From assembly GCA_023431215.1 (NCBI GenBank), contig JAEYXR010000121.1, forward strand, positions 1 through 20,728: DNA of 20,728 nucleotides. Direction: 5' to 3'. This DNA is from Bacillota bacterium. Lineage in GTDB: Bacteria > Bacillota > Clostridia > Oscillospirales > Ruminococcaceae. Both the position numbers and the translations under genes were made by a program. The notes under the pieces are model-generated. The model saw only the letters and a list, made by a program, of their open reading frames with translations. It ran no database searches and was not told the DNA's origin. Below, one piece after another: positions 7,270-15,256 of this stretch (the stretch's first letter is position 1; every line of letters begins with the position of its first letter).

Positions 7270-8577
7270 TTAATAGAGCTTACGTTTATCTATTACACGC
7301 TTGGCTTTACCTTCGCTGCGCTCGATGGTCTTGGGCGAAACAAGGCTGATTTTTGCCGAGATGCCAAGAATAGACTGAATGGCGTTTGCAATCTCCTGCT
7401 GCTTTTCTTCCACCATGCGCACAGCGTCAAACTGGAAGTCGGGGCTCATTTCTACCATGACCTCCAGAGTATCGGTATTGTTGACACGGTCTACAATCAG
7501 CAGATAATGAGGCGAGGTTTGGCCGGTTTGGAAGAGTACACTTTCAATCTGAGAGGGGAATACGTTGACACCGCGGATAATCAGCATATCGTCGGTACGT
7601 CCTCTGGGTTTACTCATTTTGATTAAGGTGCGTCCACAGCCACATTTTTCGCGGGTCAGAGTGCCAATATCTCGGGTTCTGTACCGCAGCAGGGGGAAGG
7701 CCTCCTTGGTAATGCAGGTAAATACCAGTTCACCGGATTTACCTTCGGGTAGCACTGCGCCGGTATCGGGGTCAATGACTTCAGGTATAAAATGATCCTC
7801 ACAGACGTGCATACCGCCCTGCTCGCAGCACTCGTAAGCTACGCCTGGGCCCATAATCTCGGTCAGACCGTAAATATCGTAAGCCTTAATGTCCAAAAGT
7901 CGCTCAATCTCCCGGCGGCTGTCCTCGGTCCAGGGCTCTGCACCAAAGATACCCGCACTCAGGTTCAACTCTTTGGGGTCCAGGCCCATATCGCGGATTG
8001 TTTCACCAATAAAGGTAGCATAAGAGGGGGTGCAGCACAGAATATCGCTTCCAAAGTCCTGCAGAATTTGAATTTGGCGCTTGGTATTGCCGGAGGAAAC
8101 CGGAATTGCCACAGCACCCAGTGCCTTTGCGCCATAGTGCAGACCCAAGCCACCGGTGAACAAGCCGTAACCGTAGGAGACGTGTATTTTTGAATGGATA
8201 TCGCCCCCAGCGGCAACTATAGCTCGTGCAGTAATATCGCCCCAAATGTCTATATCTTTTTCAGTATAACCCACCACAATCTGTTTGCCGGTGGTGCCGG
8301 AGGAGGCATGAAGCTCCACCACATCCTCCATGGGTACGGCAAAAAGTCCGTAGGGGTAGGTATCACGCAGATCCTGCTTATAGGTAAAGGGAAGCTTGGC
8401 AAGGTCGGCAAGAGTCTGGATGTCTTCGGGTTTTACACCTGCTTCATCCATGCGGGCGCGGTAGTAAGGTACATGCTCATACACATGGTGTACGGCGTGA
8501 ATGAGGCGAGCGGTTTGCAAAGCCTTTATTTCGGCTACGGGAGCTACCTCAATGGGATTATAGTACGGTCTGCTCAT
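7270..8577 (-). CDS. paaK: Phenylacetate-CoA ligase family protein (paralogue 1)
   Basis: This 435-aa adenylate-forming enzyme should convert an arylacetate, ATP and CoA to arylacetyl-CoA, AMP and pyrophosphate in the cytoplasm. The P-loop ASSGTTGK is at residues 91-98. YGLTEIMGPG is the A5 substrate/ATP motif, and GRTDDMLIIRGVNVFPSQIE starts the C-terminal swinging domain. A KCGCGRT cysteine cluster, common in PaaK, precedes it. Length matches the family (about 430-440). It follows iorB by 85 nt containing a GC hairpin, and its ATG has a GGAGG about 8 nt upstream. The likely substrates are phenylacetate, indoleacetate or hydroxyphenylacetate; the exact one cannot be read from sequence. A second paralogue lies upstream of iorA. 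Confidence 0.92.
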   Translation of the reverse strand: MSRPYYNPIEVAPVAEIKALQTARLIHAVHHVYEHVPYYRARMDEAGVKPEDIQTLADLAKLPFTYKQDLRDTYPYGLFAVPMEDVVELHASSGTTGKQIVVGYTEKDIDIWGDITARAIVAAGGDIHSKIHVSYGYGLFTGGLGLHYGAKALGAVAIPVSSGNTKRQIQILQDFGSDILCCTPSYATFIGETIRDMGLDPKELNLSAGIFGAEPWTEDSRREIERLLDIKAYDIYGLTEIMGPGVAYECCEQGGMHVCEDHFIPEVIDPDTGAVLPEGKSGELVFTCITKEAFPLLRYRTRDIGTLTREKCGCGRTLIKMSKPRGRTDDMLIIRGVNVFPSQIESVLFQTGQTSPHYLLIVDRVNNTDTLEVMVEMSPDFQFDAVRMVEEKQQEIANAIQSILGISAKISLVSPKTIERSEGKAKRVIDKRKLY

Positions 8578-8621
8578 TGGTTATTCCTCCGTAACGGGTT
8601 GTTGTCTAATGTTTCAATAAT

Positions 8622-8650
8622 GCCCCCGCACTGCCGGTACAGACGGGGGC
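8622..8650 (-). repeat. Intercistronic GC hairpin between iorB and the ligase gene
   Basis: GCCCCCG and CGGGGGC form a 7-bp GC-only stem around a 15-nt loop. No T-run follows on the minus strand, so it is probably a 3' stabiliser of the iorAB mRNA segment or a partial terminator. It could separate ligase level from oxidoreductase level. Confidence 0.6.
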
Positions 8651-8662
8651 GCAAAATGAGTC

Positions 8663-9247
8663 TTAATGCTCTGCAAGCATCCGTCCGCTTTCAAAGGCCA
8701 CCTGGTTCAGGGGCAGGAGCGCGGGCTTTAAACAAGCAGCCAGAGCCTTTTGCCATTCTTCCTCGGGAATATCCATGAGGCGGGAAAGCAAACCCATAAG
8801 CACAACATTGACAGCTTTGCTGCTGCCTGCGGCAATGGCAGGAGAAAGCGCGTCCACGATATAGGCGTTTTTACACACATTACGCAGACCTTCCTCAATA
8901 TTTTGCGGATATTGTGCAGCGCCGGTAATAACAGGCATAGGCATAATCTGCTGACGGCCGGTGATAAGCACGCCATCTGGCTTAAGGTAAGCAGTCCAGC
9001 GGGCAGCTTCACACAGCTCAAAAGAAACAAGAATGTCAGCCTCACCCAGCTCGATAATAGGGGAGGAGACTTTATCGCCATATTTTACATAGGTTACCAC
9101 AGAGCCTCCGCGCTGTGCCATGCCATGAACCTCAGAGACCTTTACGTCGCAGCCCTGATTCATCAGCAAAGTACCCAGCAGCTTGCTTGCCAGAAGAGAA
9201 CCCTGACCGCCGACACCTACGATCATAATGCTTTTGGTATTTTTCAT
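8663..9247 (-). CDS. iorB: Indolepyruvate ferredoxin oxidoreductase, beta subunit
   Basis: This 194-aa subunit completes the two-subunit indolepyruvate:ferredoxin oxidoreductase. The enzyme oxidatively decarboxylates arylpyruvates with CoA to arylacetyl-CoA, CO2 and reduced ferredoxin. The start IMIVGVGGQGSLLASKLLG is the glycine-rich signature of the POR gamma-like domain that makes up IorB, and HGMAQRGGSVVTYV is also typical. The frame stays open 56 codons upstream into iorA, but the ATG at 9247 has AGGAGG 9 nt before it and gives the family length. Only one base separates the iorA stop from this ATG, which points to translational coupling and equal subunit supply. Confidence 0.95.
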   Translation of the reverse strand: MKNTKSIMIVGVGGQGSLLASKLLGTLLMNQGCDVKVSEVHGMAQRGGSVVTYVKYGDKVSSPIIELGEADILVSFELCEAARWTAYLKPDGVLITGRQQIMPMPVITGAAQYPQNIEEGLRNVCKNAYIVDALSPAIAAGSSKAVNVVLMGLLSRLMDIPEEEWQKALAACLKPALLPLNQVAFESGRMLAEH

Positions 9248-9248
9248 G

Positions 9249-10985
9249 TCAGCGAACCTCCTGGATAGCGTTTTTGGGGCACAGGCCTTCACAAAGACCA
9301 CAGCCGGTACAAAGGGTGGCATCAATAGCGGCTTTGCCGTTTTCAAAAGTAATGGCAGGGCAGCCAATACCCATACAGGCTTTGCAGCCAATGCAACCGT
9401 CGGTATCCACCACAAGGGCAGGCTTGCGTTTTACGGTTTTCAGCAAAGCACAGGGGCGGCGGGCAATCACAACAGATGGTGCCGGGTTTTCCAGTGCAGC
9501 TTTAAAGGTGGCCCTCATCCCCTTAAGGTCAAAGGGGTCTACCACAGAGACATCCTGAATTCCAACAGCACGGCAGAGTGCCTCCAAGTCCAGCTGGGGT
9601 GCAGGCTGGTTATGAATATCCATGCCTGTGGTGGGGTTTTGCTGGTGTCCGGTCATACCTGTGATGGAGTTGTCTAAAATAACAACGGTGGAAGCACTGT
9701 TGTTGTACACCATGTCGATGAGGCCTGTAATGCCGCTGTGGGCAAAGGTGGAGTCACCAATGACCGCAACAGACTTTTTGGCACTTTCATCGCCGCGCAT
9801 TTTATTAAAACCGTGCAGACCAGAGATGGAAGCACCCATGCAGAGGGTGGTATCCATGGAGGACAGAGGGGGCAGCGCACCCAGTGTATAGCAGCCGATA
9901 TCACCAAAGACGGTGACACCTAGCTTATGCAAAGCATAAAAGGTCCCGCGGTGGGGGCATCCGGGGCAGAGCACAGGAGGCCGTACAGGAACTGCTTCAT
10001 GGTAGGCGCAGTTTTTTGGAACTACTTCTCCCAGCAGTTTTTGGCGGATAAGCTGCTGGCTGATTTCGCCAATGTAGCCAAAGAGCTCTTTCCCTGTAAC
10101 CTTAACGCCAATGCTGTCACAATGAGACTGAATAATACCGTCCAGCTCTTCCACCACTACTACGCGGTCAACAGACATGGCAAATTCCTGAATGAGCTTA
10201 ACAGGTAGGGGGTTAACAAGACCAAGCTTGAGCACAGGAGTGTTGGGCATAGCCTCTTTGACATACTGATAGCAGATGCCCGCAGTGATGATACCTACAG
10301 ATTTATCGCTTCCCTGGTCAACATGATTGAGGGACGTGGTTTCTGCAAACTCACGGAGCTTTTGGGTACGCTCTTCAACCACCACGTGGCGCTTTTTGGC
10401 TGCGGCAGGCATCATGACGTACTTGCTTGGATCTTTCACATACTCCTTTAGCGGCAGTTCGGTGCGCTCTCCCAATGTCACAACGCTTTGAGAGTGGCTG
10501 ACACGGGTGCTCAGACGCAGCATGGTGGGAGCATCAAATAGTTCAGATATTTCATAAGCCGCTTTTATAAAATCAAGGCATTCTTGAGAATCTGCAGGCT
10601 CCACCATTGGCAGCTTGGCTGCAATGGCATAGTGGCGGGAATCCTGCTCGTTTTGAGAAGAATGCATCCCTTGGTCGTCGGCAACGGCAATGACCATGCC
10701 GCCGTTTACACCGGTGTAAGAGGTGGTAAACAGGGGGTCGGCAGCAACGTTTAGGCCAACGTGCTTCATGGCGCAAAAGCTGCGCCCGCCGCCGATGGCA
10801 CCACCCATGGCAACCTCATAAGCTACCTTTTCGTTGGGGGCCCACTCGGTGTAAAGCTCGGGGTAAGTGCTGGCAAACTCGGTGATTTCGGTGCTGGGGG
10901 TACCGGGATAGCTGGAAACAAGACGGCATCCAGCCTCGTAAAGACCCCGGGCAACTGCCTGGTTGCCCAACATCAGTTGTTTCAT
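9249..10985 (-). CDS. iorA: Indolepyruvate ferredoxin oxidoreductase, alpha subunit
   Basis: This 578-aa subunit carries thiamine diphosphate and iron-sulfur centres. The N-terminal pyrimidine-binding domain has SSYPGTPSTEITE (residues 24-36). The CPGCPHRGTFYALHK segment and GDIGCYTLG begin the TPP domain, followed by the GDSTFAHSG and DNSITGMTG stretches that bind diphosphate and Mg2+. The last 53 residues are a two-cluster ferredoxin domain: C531/C534/C537/C542 and C559/C562/C565/C569, each final Cys followed by Pro. The first cluster has four residues before its last Cys instead of three. The enzyme handles indole-, phenyl- and hydroxyphenylpyruvate made by transaminating aromatic amino acids. 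It is co-translated with iorB and has its own promoter inside the gap after the upstream ligase. Confidence 0.97.
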   Translation of the reverse strand: MKQLMLGNQAVARGLYEAGCRLVSSYPGTPSTEITEFASTYPELYTEWAPNEKVAYEVAMGGAIGGGRSFCAMKHVGLNVAADPLFTTSYTGVNGGMVIAVADDQGMHSSQNEQDSRHYAIAAKLPMVEPADSQECLDFIKAAYEISELFDAPTMLRLSTRVSHSQSVVTLGERTELPLKEYVKDPSKYVMMPAAAKKRHVVVEERTQKLREFAETTSLNHVDQGSDKSVGIITAGICYQYVKEAMPNTPVLKLGLVNPLPVKLIQEFAMSVDRVVVVEELDGIIQSHCDSIGVKVTGKELFGYIGEISQQLIRQKLLGEVVPKNCAYHEAVPVRPPVLCPGCPHRGTFYALHKLGVTVFGDIGCYTLGALPPLSSMDTTLCMGASISGLHGFNKMRGDESAKKSVAVIGDSTFAHSGITGLIDMVYNNSASTVVILDNSITGMTGHQQNPTTGMDIHNQPAPQLDLEALCRAVGIQDVSVVDPFDLKGMRATFKAALENPAPSVVIARRPCALLKTVKRKPALVVDTDGCIGCKACMGIGCPAITFENGKAAIDATLCTGCGLCEGLCPKNAIQEVR

Positions 10986-11131
10986 GGACTCACATTCCTT
11001 ACCTATGTAAAATTCTTATAATATTAAAAAGTTATAATGACATTTGTGCCTGTGTAATATTTGACCTGCGTTAAATAGCCCAGGCTAGCCAACAGACCAA
11101 ATAAGATCTGCATAAACACAGTAATTGGATA

Positions 11132-11160
11132 AGTATACCACAGCTGTAAAATACAGACAA
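11132..11160 (-). promoter_or_regulatory. Promoter of iorA-iorB-ligase
   Basis: TTGTCT (11155-11160) and TATACT (11132-11137), read on the minus strand, are 17 nt apart, with the -35 box touching the stop of the upstream ligase gene. The leader to iorA would be about 140 nt. I see no terminator between this ligase and iorA, so read-through is also expected. Confidence 0.7.
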
Positions 11161-11161
11161 G

Positions 11162-12466
11162 TTACTTACTTTCACCACGCAAGTCCAAAATACGCTTGGC
11201 CTTTCCGGCAAAACGTTCCAGACTTTTGGGCTCACAAAGGCTGACGCGGCAATCCAACCCCAATACGGTACGTAGCTGGTGACGTACATTTTGTGTTAGC
11301 TTTTCAAGTTCGCTGTATTTTTCCAGCACAGAACCATCCACCAGCTCTACCTTGACTTCCATGGTATCCATAAAGCCCTCACGGCGGATGATGAGCTGAT
11401 AGTGTCCGCCCACCTGCTTAATGTTCATAATGACACTCTCAATTTGAGAGGGGAATACATTGACACCGCGAATTTTCAGCATATCGTCGGTGCGTCCCAT
11501 AATTTTTTCCATTCTGGCATGGGTGCGTCCGCAGCGGCAGGGCTCAGTTGTAACCTTGGTAATGTCCTTGGTGCGGTAGCGCAGCAGGGGAAAAGCCTCC
11601 TTGGTGAGTGTGGTTATTACCAGCTCACCGGGCTCATTATCAGGCTGGTGGTTACCGTTGGCATCCAAAACTTCCCACAAGAAGTGATCCTCAGCAAAGT
11701 GCAAACCGGCACGCTCTTCGCACTCGCCGGAAACACCGGGTCCAATGAGCTCGCTCATACCATAGTTATCTGTAACAAAAATACCCCAGGCCTTTTCAAT
11801 CTTATCGCGCATTTCAGGGGTGCAGCCCTCAGAACCCAGCAGACCCAGCCGAAGATTAAAGTCTTCACGCTTGTAACCAAGCTCGGCAGCAGCCTCCGCC
11901 ATGTACAGACAGTAGGAAGGGGTAGAAATTACGGTGGTGGTGCCCAGATCCTTCATCAGCATCAGCTGCTTTTCGGTGTTGCCGGTGGAGGTGGGAATGA
12001 CCATGGCGCCCAGCTTTTCTAAGCCGTAATGCAAGCCAAGTGCTCCGGTAAACAGGCCATAGCCAAAACAAATTTGTGCTACGTCATCGGCTGTGGCGCC
12101 GGCCGCGGCACAAAGACGGGCAACCAGAGACGACCAGGTGTCCAAATCTTTCTTGGTGTAGCCAACGACGGTCGGCTTGCCGGTGGTACCGGAGGAAGCA
12201 TGAATGCGCACAATATCCTTGCGGGGTACAGCAAACAATCCGCATGGATAATGGTCACGGATATCCTCCTTTGTGGTATAGGGAAGATATTCTACATCGG
12301 ACAAGACTTTAATCTTGTCGGGGGTAATACCGGCTGCGTCCAGCTTTGTGTGGTAAAACTCGACGTTACGATAGCAATGGTTCACCACCCACTTTAGTCG
12401 TTCCAGCTGCAAAGCTTCAATTTCTTTGCGGCTCATGGTTTCAATGTCCTTGCAGAAAAAACCCAT
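11162..12466 (-). CDS. paaK: Phenylacetate-CoA ligase family protein (paralogue 2)
   Basis: This 434-aa adenylate-forming ligase has the same domain order as the other paralogue: the P-loop ASSGTTGK followed by PTVVGYT, NYGMSELIGPG as the A5 motif, a PCRCGRT cysteine cluster, and GRTDDMLKIRGVNVFPSQIE opening the C-terminal domain. The two proteins are clearly homologous but well diverged, so this is not a recent duplication and different substrates are plausible. The ATG at 12466 follows GGAGG with a spacing of about 7 nt; eleven further upstream codons are open but lack a ribosome binding site. The leader holds a hairpin and a perfect palindrome. Arylacetate activation is the expected role; substrate is not determined. 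Confidence 0.92.
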   Translation of the reverse strand: MGFFCKDIETMSRKEIEALQLERLKWVVNHCYRNVEFYHTKLDAAGITPDKIKVLSDVEYLPYTTKEDIRDHYPCGLFAVPRKDIVRIHASSGTTGKPTVVGYTKKDLDTWSSLVARLCAAAGATADDVAQICFGYGLFTGALGLHYGLEKLGAMVIPTSTGNTEKQLMLMKDLGTTTVISTPSYCLYMAEAAAELGYKREDFNLRLGLLGSEGCTPEMRDKIEKAWGIFVTDNYGMSELIGPGVSGECEERAGLHFAEDHFLWEVLDANGNHQPDNEPGELVITTLTKEAFPLLRYRTKDITKVTTEPCRCGRTHARMEKIMGRTDDMLKIRGVNVFPSQIESVIMNIKQVGGHYQLIIRREGFMDTMEVKVELVDGSVLEKYSELEKLTQNVRHQLRTVLGLDCRVSLCEPKSLERFAGKAKRILDLRGESK

Positions 12467-12512
12467 GACGCTTCCTCCTGTTCTTTTAAAATGAATCACT
12501 TTATTTTCTTTG

Positions 12513-12526
12513 GTGGTTTAAACCAC
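12513..12526. promoter_or_regulatory. 14-bp perfect palindrome upstream of the ligase, candidate operator
   Basis: GTGGTTTAAACCAC lies in the leader between a predicted promoter and the ligase ribosome binding site, about 47 nt before the start codon. A perfect palindrome of this size beyond the start site suggests a road-block operator. I cannot assign it to a known regulator. Confidence 0.5.
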
Positions 12527-12549
12527 TAAAATGTCAGGGCGAAAAGTAA

Positions 12550-12572
12550 AGAGAGACATTTACAGTCTCTCT
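12550..12572 (-). terminator. Possible attenuator hairpin in the ligase leader
   Basis: AGAGAGAC and GTCTCTCT form a perfect 8-bp stem with a 7-nt loop, followed on the minus strand by TTACTTTT. It is placed about 15 nt after the predicted start site. The T tract is broken, so it may be a weak terminator or only a 5' stabilising hairpin. Confidence 0.4.
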
Positions 12573-12587
12573 GAACCGTGCTTCTTA

Positions 12588-12616
12588 ATGATACATCAAA
12601 AATGAAACGGGTACAA
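12588..12616 (-). promoter_or_regulatory. Promoter of the upstream ligase gene
   Basis: TTGTAC (12611-12616) and TATCAT (12588-12593), read on the minus strand, are 17 nt apart. The leader would be about 115 nt and contains a hairpin and a palindrome. Confidence 0.6.
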
Positions 12617-12736
12617 TGCACAATTTGACCAACACAACAGCAAATTACCCTAGGGATTTGACGAATTATGCCAACAGTACGGACACAAACGGGTGCTTTT
12701 GTATTTATAAGAGAACAATGCAGGCCCAAAAACATA

Positions 12737-13309
12737 TTAACCGCCAAAAACATGCTCAATAAATATTTTAATTCCAATAAGAACCAAAATGGCACCGCCA
12801 AAAATTTCTGCCCGGCTTTTTAGCATTTTGCCGGCTTTTTTACCAATGGAAACGCCAACCAAAGTGCAGCAAAAGGTGATAATGGCAATAAAGGAAGCCG
12901 CGGGAATAATATTTACCTGCAGCGCTGCCAGGCTGATACCCACTGCAAGGGCGTCAATGCTGGTGGCAATGGCCTGCAGGGTAAGTTGCTTGTAGCTAAA
13001 ACCTGTGGCAGGACAGCTTTCCTCCGGGTTGCGCATTTCTGCCACTGCACCAAAAATCATACTGCCGCCTAAATAACCCAATAGCACAAGAGCAATAATA
13101 TGGTCAAGGCTTTGTATCAGTCCACTGACGGCGCTGCCTGCCAAATAACCAATAACCGGCATGAGCCCCTGAAATCCGCCAAAAAACAATGCCGTAGCCA
13201 GCATTTGAGGCTTTGTATATTTTTGGTAGCAGATGCCGTTGCTGATGGATACTGCAAAAGCATCCATAGAAAGCCCAACGGCAAGAATAAATAATGTTGT
13301 AAGACCCAA
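12737..13309 (-). CDS. mntP: Manganese efflux pump MntP
   Basis: This 190-aa inner-membrane protein has about six hydrophobic segments in two related halves and exports Mn2+. The two family motifs with a conserved Asp are visible: LSMDAFAVSISNG near residue 13 and TSIDALAVGIS near residue 115. Length is normal for MntP. The start codon is TTG, with AAAGGAAAG about 8 nt upstream; no ATG is suitably placed. It has its own promoter and a leader of about 110 nt. I looked for a yybP-ykoY manganese riboswitch in that leader and did not see its conserved core. Confidence 0.93.
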   Translation of the reverse strand: MGLTTLFILAVGLSMDAFAVSISNGICYQKYTKPQMLATALFFGGFQGLMPVIGYLAGSAVSGLIQSLDHIIALVLLGYLGGSMIFGAVAEMRNPEESCPATGFSYKQLTLQAIATSIDALAVGISLAALQVNIIPAASFIAIITFCCTLVGVSIGKKAGKMLKSRAEIFGGAILVLIGIKIFIEHVFGG

Positions 13310-13702
13310 AATTATCTTTCCTTTCGGAATTTGTAGAATTAGAACTACCGTTTTTCTTTAGTCAGACAGTATGCAGTAAATCACTAAAGAATAAATATGA
13401 GGATTTTAATACTGCAGATAACCAATATTATAATATCAGCATGAAATATTGTAAACAGCTTAAGGCCAAAAAAAGAGCACATAGAAAACTTTGTGCCAAG
13501 GTTTGGCTTATTCACAATTTATTAATGCTTTTTACTAGGGTGTAGTGTAAAATAGTAGCATAAAATAAGCTTTGTAAGGGTGTTATTGTTAGAACAGAGA
13601 GCTTTCATGTATTAAAAGTGCTGAAGCTGCTGTTTTAAGTTGAGTGACCGATTTATAGAGTTTTGTTATGGCTGTTAGCCGCAAAACGGGAGGTACGCTG
13701 TT
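13310..13702. other. Divergent intergenic region between mntP and the DUF5685-like gene
   Basis: About 390 nt of AT-rich sequence separate two divergent genes. The mntP promoter is listed separately. CTTTAGT and ACTAAAG in the mntP leader (around 13355-13390) can pair as a hairpin. For the rightward operon I found no convincing -35/-10 pair, although several TAAAAT-like boxes occur between 13545 and 13570. No small gene or known riboswitch is visible. Confidence 0.5.
13427..13455 (-). promoter_or_regulatory. Promoter of mntP
   Basis: TTTACA (13450-13455) and TATAAT (13427-13432), read on the minus strand, are 17 nt apart. This is a good housekeeping promoter, starting near 13420. Confidence 0.7.
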
Positions 13703-14605
13703 TTGTTTGGATATATTAAAACTTACGCGTCCCAGCTGCGTCTTTGTGAGCTTGCGGCCTATAAGGCTGTGTACTGCGGGTTATGTCACCAGCTTGGCAA
13801 GCGATTTGGCCCTGCAGTGCGGATGACTCTGAGCTACGATTTTACCTTTTTGGCAATGCTGCAAATGGCGCTTGATGAAAAAGCTCCCAAGGTGACGCAA
13901 AAGCGCTGCACCTTTAATCCTTTAAAAAAAGAGCCTACCATAGAGGAAAATCCGTCCTTGGACTATGCTTGTGATGTTGCGGTGCTGATGCTTTGGCATA
14001 AGCTGGAGGATGACCGTGATGACGATGGTTTTTTTAAAAGCCTTGCCGCAAGGGCAGGGCTTTGGCTTGTTCGGCGCAGCTATCAAGCGGCAGCACAGCG
14101 CCAGCCGGAGCTATGCCGGATATTTGCAGAAGCTATGGCAAAACAGTCGTACCTGGAAAAACAAAGCTGTGCCAGCATAGATGAGGCAAGTGAACCTACT
14201 GCTGAAATGCTTGCTGCGGTATTTACCCGGCTTGGTAACAGTGAAAGCCAGGCAAGAGTATTGGACCGCCTGGGCCGTATGATGGGCCGATACGTTTATT
14301 TGGCTGATGCTCTAGATGATTTGGAAAAGGACAAGCACAGCAGCAGCTACAATCCCTTTTTGCTTAGTGACCCCACCACCGATTTGGAAAATCAGCGCCT
14401 TCGGGCAAAAGGCTCGCTTTTTCTTACCATTGCGGAGGCTTCCAAAGCCTATGAGCTCCTCACCGTTTACCACTTTGGTCCGGTGTTGGAAAATATTTTG
14501 TTTTTAGGACTGCGTTCTGAGGTAGAACAGCTGATGTTGTCACCAAAAGAACGCAAAGCAAACCGTGCCGCTTGGCACACAGAAAGGACTGGGCTATCTT
14601 TATGA
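13703..14605 (+). CDS. DUF5685-like protein of unknown function
   Basis: This 300-aa soluble, mostly helical protein starts MFGYIKTYASQLRLCE and carries AVYCGLCHQLGKRFG (C25, C28, H29) and SYDFTFLAML, features I associate with DUF5685 proteins of Clostridia. Its function is unknown. Two Asp-rich motifs stand out: KLEDDRDDD (residues 100-108) and DALDDLEKD (202-210), about 100 residues apart. That layout recalls the Mg2+-diphosphate motifs of class I isoprenoid and squalene/phytoene synthases; this is my inference, not a known annotation. The start is TTG, 9 nt after GGGAGG. Its stop overlaps the next gene start in ATGA, so the two are translationally coupled. The DUF number is from memory and moderately certain. 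Confidence 0.75.
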   Translation: MFGYIKTYASQLRLCELAAYKAVYCGLCHQLGKRFGPAVRMTLSYDFTFLAMLQMALDEKAPKVTQKRCTFNPLKKEPTIEENPSLDYACDVAVLMLWHKLEDDRDDDGFFKSLAARAGLWLVRRSYQAAAQRQPELCRIFAEAMAKQSYLEKQSCASIDEASEPTAEMLAAVFTRLGNSESQARVLDRLGRMMGRYVYLADALDDLEKDKHSSSYNPFLLSDPTTDLENQRLRAKGSLFLTIAEASKAYELLTVYHFGPVLENILFLGLRSEVEQLMLSPKERKANRAAWHTERTGLSL

Positions 14606-15210
14606 CCGATCCGTACAAGGTTTTGGGGGTATCTCCCTCTGCCACCGACGAACAGGTAAAAGACGCATATCGTCAGCTGGCCAGAAAATATCATCCCGAT
14701 AACTATGTCAACAATCCCTTGGCTGACCTTGCCACCGAAAAAATGAAAGAAATTAACGAGGCATACGACGAGGTACAGCGCCAAAGACGCAGTGGTGGCG
14801 GTTCGCAGTCATATGGCGGCAGCAGCTACAGCAATAACAGCAGCTATCGACCCCAGTCCTCCCAATTTGCCGATATCCGTGCCATGATAAACAACGGTCG
14901 CATCAATGAGGCTGAAGAGTTGCTGGATGGTATCCCTCAGGCTCGGCGGGATGGTGAATGGCACTTTTTAAAGGGCGGCATTGCGTATTCCCGTGGATGG
15001 CTGGATAGTGCACTACAGTTTTTTAACACTGCTTGCCAAATGAGCCCGGGCAACCAGGAATACCGTGCGGCGCTTAATCAATTGATGTTTCAGCGCCAAA
15101 ATGGCTATGGCCAGGGTATGAGCAATGTAGGAGGTATGTCCTGCTGTGACCTTTGTGCTACCATGTACTGCGCCAATTGCTGCTGTAACTGCTTGGGTGG
15201 CGGCTGCTGA
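14602..15210 (+). CDS. DnaJ-domain protein with cysteine-rich C-terminal tail
   Basis: The 202 residues begin with a J domain (about 3-62) whose HPD motif at 31-33 is needed to stimulate an Hsp70/DnaK partner. A Gly/Ser/Tyr-rich linker (63-87) leads to a helical, TPR-like region (88-163). The last 22 residues hold nine cysteines (C181, 182, 185, 190, 193, 194, 195, 197, 202). The zinc-finger and substrate domains of classical DnaJ are absent, so this is a specialised co-chaperone, not the housekeeping one. The tail could bind metal or be lipid-modified; neither is shown. The start ATG overlaps the upstream stop in ATGA; ten further upstream codons are open but would extend the overlap. Confidence 0.85.
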   Translation: MTDPYKVLGVSPSATDEQVKDAYRQLARKYHPDNYVNNPLADLATEKMKEINEAYDEVQRQRRSGGGSQSYGGSSYSNNSSYRPQSSQFADIRAMINNGRINEAEELLDGIPQARRDGEWHFLKGGIAYSRGWLDSALQFFNTACQMSPGNQEYRAALNQLMFQRQNGYGQGMSNVGGMSCCDLCATMYCANCCCNCLGGGC

Positions 15211-15256
15211 TTAATTTGCTCAAAATTTAATTTACAGAAAACGGAGACGAAGCAAT

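Noticed and set aside
8750..9268. 172-codon plus-strand frame opposite iorB
   Set aside because: Antisense shadow of a well-supported gene, with no initiation signal and a His/Asn/Gln-rich composition typical of reversed coding sequence.
13310..13420. yybP-ykoY manganese riboswitch in the mntP leader
   Set aside because: mntP genes often carry one, but the conserved GGGGAGTAGC-type core and the paired terminator stem are not visible in this 110-nt leader.
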